Below are positions 60,273-64,000 of a stretch of 64,000 bases of DNA, piece after piece. The first letter of the stretch is position 1; the number at the start of each line of letters is the position of its first letter. Source of the stretch: DAHUYF01 sp035945115 (GTDB lineage: Bacteria; Pseudomonadota; Alphaproteobacteria; ATCC43930; CGMCC-115725); contig DASZAN010000032.1 of NCBI GenBank assembly GCA_035945115.1, positions 81,533-145,532 on the forward strand, given 5' to 3'. Made by a program: the position numbers and the translations under genes. Under the pieces are notes generated by a model. The model worked only from the letters and a program-made list of their open reading frames with translations. It had not been told where the DNA came from and searched no databases.

Positions 60273-60372
60273 CGCACCAAGCTCCGCTGCGGCACCTCGA
60301 TAGCGAATCAGTGGCGCGAGGGGATGAAAACCGCGCTCATGACGTAGAACCGATCACCTCCCTGTACCTGAG

Positions 60373-60398
60373 GCCCCGCTCCGGCGGGGCTTCTCTTT
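60373..60398 (+). terminator. Rho-independent terminator-like hairpin 2
   Basis: GCCCCGC (60373-60379) pairs with GCGGGGC (60384-60390) over a TCCG loop, followed by TTCTCTTT. It has the same tail as the hairpin 140 bases upstream, so the two may bound repeated short RNAs. Confidence 0.6.
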
Positions 60399-60497
60399 GG
60401 CACATGAATGCCGACGAAACGCCACAACTTCGCCTATTTGCGGATGTTCGCTGGTAAGAAATCTGCGACGCAAGAAGCCGCGCCGAGAAGGACGCCC

Positions 60498-60611
60498 ATG
60501 AGCGAGTCCAATCGCGAACGGAGCGAAGACCGGACATTTTGGATAATCCTAATTGCCGCGAGCGCGGCTTGGGCCGCGGTTGGGTTCTACATCATCCACG
60601 CGCTAATCTGA
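60498..60611 (+). CDS. 37-residue membrane protein
   Basis: A polar N-terminus (MSESNRERSEDRTF) is followed by one membrane helix (WIILIAASAAWAAVGFYIIH). GAAGGA lies 7 bases before the ATG. The preceding frame is open but starts inside non-coding sequence. The 3' end overlaps the convergent PsiF remnant by 9 bases. Confidence 0.55.
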   Translation: MSESNRERSEDRTFWIILIAASAAWAAVGFYIIHALI

Positions 60612-60787
60612 AGACGAACGCTTCGTTGCTTCTTCAACGGCCGCGTCCATCTTTCCCGAGAGGCACTCGGACATGAAGGTCTTACGCGCCTCCCCCGCGA
60701 GCTTCTGGTCACCCGCTTCCTTGTTACAGAGCTTCATCCGCTCTTGCTGAGGGTTCGTTGTCTGAGCCGATACTGGATGAGCCAGAT
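60603..60787 (-). pseudogene. PsiF-like gene lacking its 5' end
   Basis: The minus strand reads AHPVSAQTTNPQQERMKLCN then KEAGDQKLAGEARKTFMSEC, the PsiF repeat pattern (MKxCNxxA...RKxFMSxCL) following the end of a signal peptide (HPVSAQ). A TAG lies 9 codons before the signal cut site, so the start of the signal is missing. The remaining 45 codons after ATG 60737 are intact. Confidence 0.5.
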
Positions 60788-60918
60788 GCGCCTATCTGCT
60801 CAATTGACGCGTTCGCCTTCGTCGAGCTTGTCCGGCAGCAGTCTTAGTTAGACATCCAGGACGTGGCTCGACAAAGTGTCGCATGTCGGCTTGGCGAGCG
60901 CCGCTCTAGAACCACGCC

Positions 60919-61134
60919 GTGGCCCTCAAGCACCCAGTCGAACGAGGACAACGCTATCGTGACCTCAGCTCCAGCCGCTTTGGCGTCTTGGGAACGGAGT
61001 GGGTCGTCGATGCCATCTTTCGAGGCACTGATGGGATCCAATACGCACAGCTTGCCCATGCGTTGGACCCAACGCAGCAGAAAACGCTCGCCGTGGATGT
61101 CTTAACGGACCGAAAGAGGTTTGAGCGGGTGTAG
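60919..61134 (+). CDS. small hypothetical protein (duplicated family), copy A
   Basis: A 71-residue ORF from GTG: RYRDLSSSRFGVLGTEWVVD, then GIQYAQLAHALDPTQQKTLA and VDVLTDRKRFERV. A near-copy without its 5' end lies at 62887-63060. The beta-rich pattern suggests a small folded domain. No ribosome site is clear. The function is unknown. Confidence 0.55.
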   Translation: MALKHPVERGQRYRDLSSSRFGVLGTEWVVDAIFRGTDGIQYAQLAHALDPTQQKTLAVDVLTDRKRFERV

Positions 61135-61332
61135 CGCGGGGCGGCATGAGCCGTCTGGTTTGCGCAGACGACAGTCTAATAGGGAAATCAGCGCAAAGAG
61201 CGCCTTTCCAATCAGTCGATCACACAGCAGGACGACCGGCGCGCTGAGAAGCGCAGAAAACCAAGACTGATATGGGAAAGACTGCTTTCCCCATCGGTTT
61301 GAGAGCTCGCCCAGGGGGAGCTTTGTAGTGTC

Positions 61333-61563
61333 TCAGTTTGAAATTCGCGCCCAACGGCGCATCGCGACAACCGCCCAGATGGCTTCGATAACGCCAAGAG
61401 GCCACGCCCCTTGGAGAAAGCCATAGACCGACCCGAGCGCGCAGGCAGCGGCGAATCCCACGACGAACTAGTGACTCCAGTCCTCAAGGGCGTAACAGAC
61501 CAGCATCATCGTCGCGGCAAACAAGCCGAAAGCCGCGAGCGCATCCATCAAGCGGCGCCGCAC
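61333..61563 (-). pseudogene. small membrane protein gene with in-frame amber stop
   Basis: The frame reads VRRRLMDALAAFGLFAATMM, then VCYALEDWSH, a TAG (61468-61470), then FVVGFAAACALGSVYGFLQG and AWPLGVIEAIWAVVAMRRW. The LQGAWPxGxxEAIWxxVAxRRW block is a conserved signature of a small alphaproteobacterial membrane protein. Homologues of this shape normally have Trp at the TAG position, so one base change (TGG to TAG) broke it. Otherwise the frame is open. Confidence 0.6.
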
Positions 61564-61587
61564 TTTCGACAGGGTCGCATCGCGATC

Positions 61588-61758
61588 CTAGAGTACGAAG
61601 TCGACGAGCACCGCCAAGCAAGCGAACAGCAGCGTCGCGAGCACCAAGCCGCGCCACGAGACCGCGAGCCACGAGGCGCGCTCGGCGCCGAGGTAGCTGG
61701 GCCGAGCGCCGGTGGTCCCGGCTGGCAGCTGCTTGTGGTCTTGCGCGTCGTTCATCAT
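61588..61758 (-). CDS. small membrane protein
   Basis: A 56-residue ORF: MMNDAQDHKQLPAGTTGARP, then SYLGAERASWLAVSWRGLVL and a hydrophobic end (ATLLFACLAVLVDFVL) that forms one helix. AGGAAG lies upstream of the two adjacent ATGs. It is 25 bases upstream of the amber-interrupted membrane gene and probably formed an operon with it. Confidence 0.55.
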   Translation of the reverse strand: MMNDAQDHKQLPAGTTGARPSYLGAERASWLAVSWRGLVLATLLFACLAVLVDFVL

Positions 61759-62121
61759 CCGCTTCGCTTCCTAGGGCGAGCTGCGCCTGGAGTCGAGTCG
61801 CGGTAGACATAACCCGCCGGTGCGCGCGAGCCTTCAAGCGCCGCTGCTTCTTAGGCGTTTTGCGTCAAAAGCGACGAAGCGCGTCGGCTGGTCGGGGTCT
61901 TACCCTCGCCTCGTCCCATTTTTCTGCGGCGCCAGCCATGAAGATGGCGCGCGGCAGGCGGGTCTTTGGTCTAGAGGAGGAAGAATCCGCTCGAGAATTG
62001 AACGCCACCCCGAGATGTTTGTTCGGCGGGGAAATCGTCCTTTGTGGTGCTTTGCCTCACATTGAAATCTCGCAATAATCCCCACGTGCCTGACGTCGTC
62101 GGCAACGAAGAGGAGGTCAGG
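61759..62121. other. gap without a supported gene
   Basis: Both strands carry only short basic shadow frames (for example 61860-62078 plus). No ribosome-site-linked ORF, repeat or RNA was recognised here. Confidence 0.4.
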
Positions 62122-62358
62122 ATGCGGATCTGTTTCGTAATGGCCGCCACGGCCTTGCTGCTGGTGGCCTGCGGCCACTCAGCGCCGAAGGCATTCAACG
62201 CCACTCCCCAAGGCATCAGCTACGAGTATGAGGGCGATCAGATCGGGGCTGCCACCCAGAAAGCAACGAACTACTGCGCCGGTCAGGGCAAGGTCGCGCA
62301 CTTATCGAATGTTGGGCAGCAATCCGACAAGAATATCGCCACCTTCACCTGCGGCTAA
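62122..62358 (+). CDS. small lipoprotein
   Basis: A 78-residue lipoprotein starting at ATG 62122 (AGGAGG upstream). The signal ends in TALLLVAC, a lipobox. The mature part is GISYEYEGDQIGAATQKATN, with YCAGQGKVAHL and a terminal Cys (FTCG), a pattern common to rhizobial small lipoproteins. Its end overlaps the antisense DNA ligase fragment. Confidence 0.72.
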   Translation: MRICFVMAATALLLVACGHSAPKAFNATPQGISYEYEGDQIGAATQKATNYCAGQGKVAHLSNVGQQSDKNIATFTCG

Positions 62359-62508
62359 ACGGATTGCGAAGTCGTGCGCCCGACGGTCAACCTCGAGCAG
62401 CGCGCGGAAACCGTCGTTCTTGAGATCGAAGAGCCAATTGGGATTGTCGAAGCCTTGGGCGCCCCGTTTCAACGCGAGCGGCCTTACCCTCGGCTGCGCG
62501 GTCGTCAT
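62302..62508 (-). pseudogene. N-terminal fragment of an ATP-dependent DNA ligase
   Basis: The frame starts MTTAQPRVRPLALKRG and reads FDNPNWLFDLKNDGFRALLE. WLFDLKNDGFRAL is ligase motif I (K-x-D-G), with the AMP-binding Lys, as in LigD-like and plant-type bacterial ligases. After about 52 residues the match ends and the frame stops at 62302. The ATG overlaps the stop of the preceding small gene (ATGA at 62505-62508), so this was a two-gene operon. Confidence 0.55.
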
Positions 62509-62739
62509 GCTCCGCCGCGCACTTCCTCGATAGACCAGTTCGCCTCGACTGCCTCGAGCGCCGCAGCCAGCTCGTCGGGCGTGGGGCGGCGGCCGTCCGC
62601 CACAACACTGACAGCGTAGCCGGTCGCGACAAGTGTCCCTGGTTTGAACGCCACCCTCATAGGCGATGTAGGACTTGCCGCCATGACGGAAGCGCCGGAC
62701 GTGACGCGGCCGCATCGGTTTTCCGTGCAGTCCTCCCAT
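62505..62739 (-). pseudogene. frameshifted small-protein gene, copy B
   Basis: From ATG 62739 the frame reads MGGLHGKPMRPRHVRRFRHG then GKSYIAYEGG. It then continues in another frame as FKPGTLVATGYAVSVVADGR and on to IEEVRGGA with TGA at 62505-62507. It parallels the broken copy at 35330-35592. In both, the shift is after YEGG. Confidence 0.5.
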
Positions 62740-62886
62740 GGCTTGACTCAGGCGACTGCATCTCAGCCTGTCAAGCAGCGCCCTTGCTGCCGGCACTCGC
62801 ATACCCGCAACTCGCTCAGTGCATGCTAGCCCAGCATCCCGCCGGCAATGAGGGCGATTCCTAGCCTGGTTCGAATCCTTTGGCCT

Positions 62887-63060
62887 TGACCTCAGCTCCA
62901 GCCGCTTTGGCGTTTTGGGGACTGAATGGATCGTGGATGCCATCTTCCGAGAAACTGATGGGATCCAATATGCGCAGATAGTCAATGCGTCGGATCTGAC
63001 GCAGCAGAAGACTCTTGCGATGGACGTTTTGACCGACCGGAAGAGATTCGAGCGGTTGTA
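62887..63060 (+). repeat. 5'-truncated copy B of the 60919 gene
   Basis: Nearly identical to 60960-61134 and reads DLSSSRFGVLGTEWIVDAIF then RETDGIQYAQIVNASDLTQQ and a stop. It lacks the first 13 or so codons of copy A, so it is likely non-functional. The sequence GGTTCGAATCC just before it resembles a tRNA T-arm but no tRNA is present. Confidence 0.6.
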
Positions 63061-63062
63061 GC

Positions 63063-63341
63063 GGTAAGCCTGCTCTACATCGCGCATCCGGCCCCGAACC
63101 CCGATGTCGCACTCCAAAGCCGCACTATCCCAGGCGTAGAATGCGGCTTGCGGAAATGCATCGTTCCCCGATGCGAATAAGCTTCGCGCGTGACAGCGTC
63201 CGGGCGGCCGGAAACGCCACCTGGATGAAGTGGCGCGCGCCGTCCCGAAAAGCGGGTGACCGCAAGATCGAAGCTGCCCCCAGAAGAAGTGAACGCCTGC
63301 GTAGCGACTGCCACTCCTCCGCGGTGAACTGAGAGCAGCGC
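63063..63341. other. gap without a supported gene
   Basis: Small frames on both strands have no recognisable motif, and no ribosome site precedes them. No repeat or RNA gene was seen. Confidence 0.35.
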
Positions 63342-64000
63342 TTAGCGCTGTCGCTGCCGCCCGATGAGGCCAATCACGTTCGCCACCAACCGCCCTGCCG
63401 CGAGTGCTCCTAGCTGCTGGAAGTCACGCTCCGGCATGAACTCGACGATGTCGAAGGCGGCGATCGTGGCGCGCTGCGCGAGGCCACACAGCAGCTCGAC
63501 GGTCTGCCAATAGCTAAGTCCCCCGGGCGCGGGTCCAATCACCGCTGGGATTACAGTGGGGTCCAGCCCGTCGCAGTCGATGGTGATGATGACCTTGGCT
63601 CCCACGGGGATGGCATCGAGCGCTGCCTGAATGCCGTGCGCGGCGATGTCGCGTGCAGTGACGAAGGTGACACCGGCGGCGCGTGCGTCGTCGAAGTCCG
63701 CGACGCGGGCACTTCCGGTCCCACGGGCCCCGACCTGAACGATCCGCTCGATCCATCCCATCTCGCTCGCGCGTCGCATCGTCGAGGAGAGCCCAAGGCG
63801 GACGCCCTGCACCTCGTCACGCCAGTCGATATGGGCGTCGACCTGCAGTATGGTAAAGGCGCCGCGTCCCCCGAAAGCTTGAAAGAGGGGGATAGGCACC
63901 GAATCGTCGCCGCCCAGTACCACTGGGACGGCACCACCGTCGAGCAGTACCCGGGCCGTTGACGTGATCTTGGCCCTGTTACCGGCAGCGTCTTTTGGAT
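63342..64000 (-). CDS. arginase/agmatinase family ureohydrolase (partial)
   Basis: A manganese ureohydrolase of the arginase/agmatinase/formiminoglutamase fold that runs off the right edge; at least 219 residues are visible and the frame stays open to base 64000. Metal ligand motifs are present: LGGDDSVP (His of the usual GGDH is replaced by Asp), DAHIDWRD (DAHxD), TIDCDGLDPTVIPAV (DxDxxDP) and the late Glu in DIVEFMP. GGDD in place of GGDH is seen in some ureohydrolases of unclear substrate. The true start lies outside the window. Confidence 0.88.
   Translation of the reverse strand, partial: PKDAAGNRAKITSTARVLLDGGAVPVVLGGDDSVPIPLFQAFGGRGAFTILQVDAHIDWRDEVQGVRLGLSSTMRRASEMGWIERIVQVGARGTGSARVADFDDARAAGVTFVTARDIAAHGIQAALDAIPVGAKVIITIDCDGLDPTVIPAVIGPAPGGLSYWQTVELLCGLAQRATIAAFDIVEFMPERDFQQLGALAAGRLVANVIGLIGRQRQR

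Noticed and set aside
62866..62880. tRNA suggested by GGTTCGAATCC
   Set aside because: No acceptor, D or anticodon arm can be formed around it; only the T-loop motif is present.
1..64000. CRISPR array, rRNA operon or complete insertion sequence
   Set aside because: No regularly spaced short repeats, no rRNA-like stretches and no full transposase with terminal repeats were found.

Overview
The window is high-GC bacterial DNA that reads like an alphaproteobacterium, probably Hyphomicrobiales (Bradyrhizobium/Xanthobacteraceae-like). The evidence is the SOS box format GTTC-N7-GTTC, a TTGA-N6-TCAA anaerobox, many GTGA/ATGA start-stop overlaps, and numerous small proteins of types familiar from rhizobia. 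This assignment is inference; no rRNA is present.

Region 1 (about 0.25-30 kb) is dense and intact. It holds an amidase, a gamma-glutamyltransferase, a P1 peptidase, xanthine phosphoribosyltransferase, a lipoprotein and tRNA-Arg(ACG). A leftward eight-gene operon (8-15.3 kb) joins a complete branched-chain-amino-acid-type ABC importer to a ThDP enzyme, an Asp/Glu-racemase-family enzyme and an SDR. Diverging from it are a TenA/PqqC-like protein, a GlcG/HbpS-like protein and an odd Rieske protein. Next come HdeD-like and DUF2905 membrane proteins, a GntR-SPFH operon, two lipoproteins, a leftward Gld-type ABC exporter operon (ATPase, permease, GldG-like, DUF4340) ending in a DUF1289-pirin fusion, a LysE exporter and a large MscS channel.

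Region 2 (about 30-42 kb) is looser. It has small hypothetical genes, a zinc-ribbon/CRP regulator beside a hybrid histidine kinase, gene debris (SGNH hydrolase and a small-protein remnant), an orphan ParA-like ATPase, dinB with an SOS box, and an aldo/keto reductase with an altered active site.

Region 3 (about 41.1-54.4 kb) is a compact catabolic and transport cluster bounded by two imperfect direct repeats of about 1 kb. Each repeat carries the same promoter region and the same membrane-anchored Sel1-like gene. Between them are a D-2-hydroxyacid dehydrogenase, an amidohydrolase-family protein, an operon of PotABCD-type importer, enoyl-CoA hydratase and NDP-forming acyl-CoA synthetase, and a divergent Baeyer-Villiger-type monooxygenase. 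The genes suggest uptake and oxidative breakdown of a small carbonyl compound through CoA thioesters.

Region 4 (about 54.4-64 kb) is a decay zone. It contains a pentapeptide-repeat protein, an SDR, a VOC protein and a truncated ureohydrolase. Among them are broken pieces: an HNH-like gene, the 3' end of a group II intron (domains V-VI), ABC substrate-binding, PsiF-like and DNA ligase fragments, a membrane gene with an in-frame amber stop, and a second small duplication.

Many small genes here fall below usual ORF cut-offs and were found by reading frames directly. Functional calls rest on motif recognition; no database search was run.
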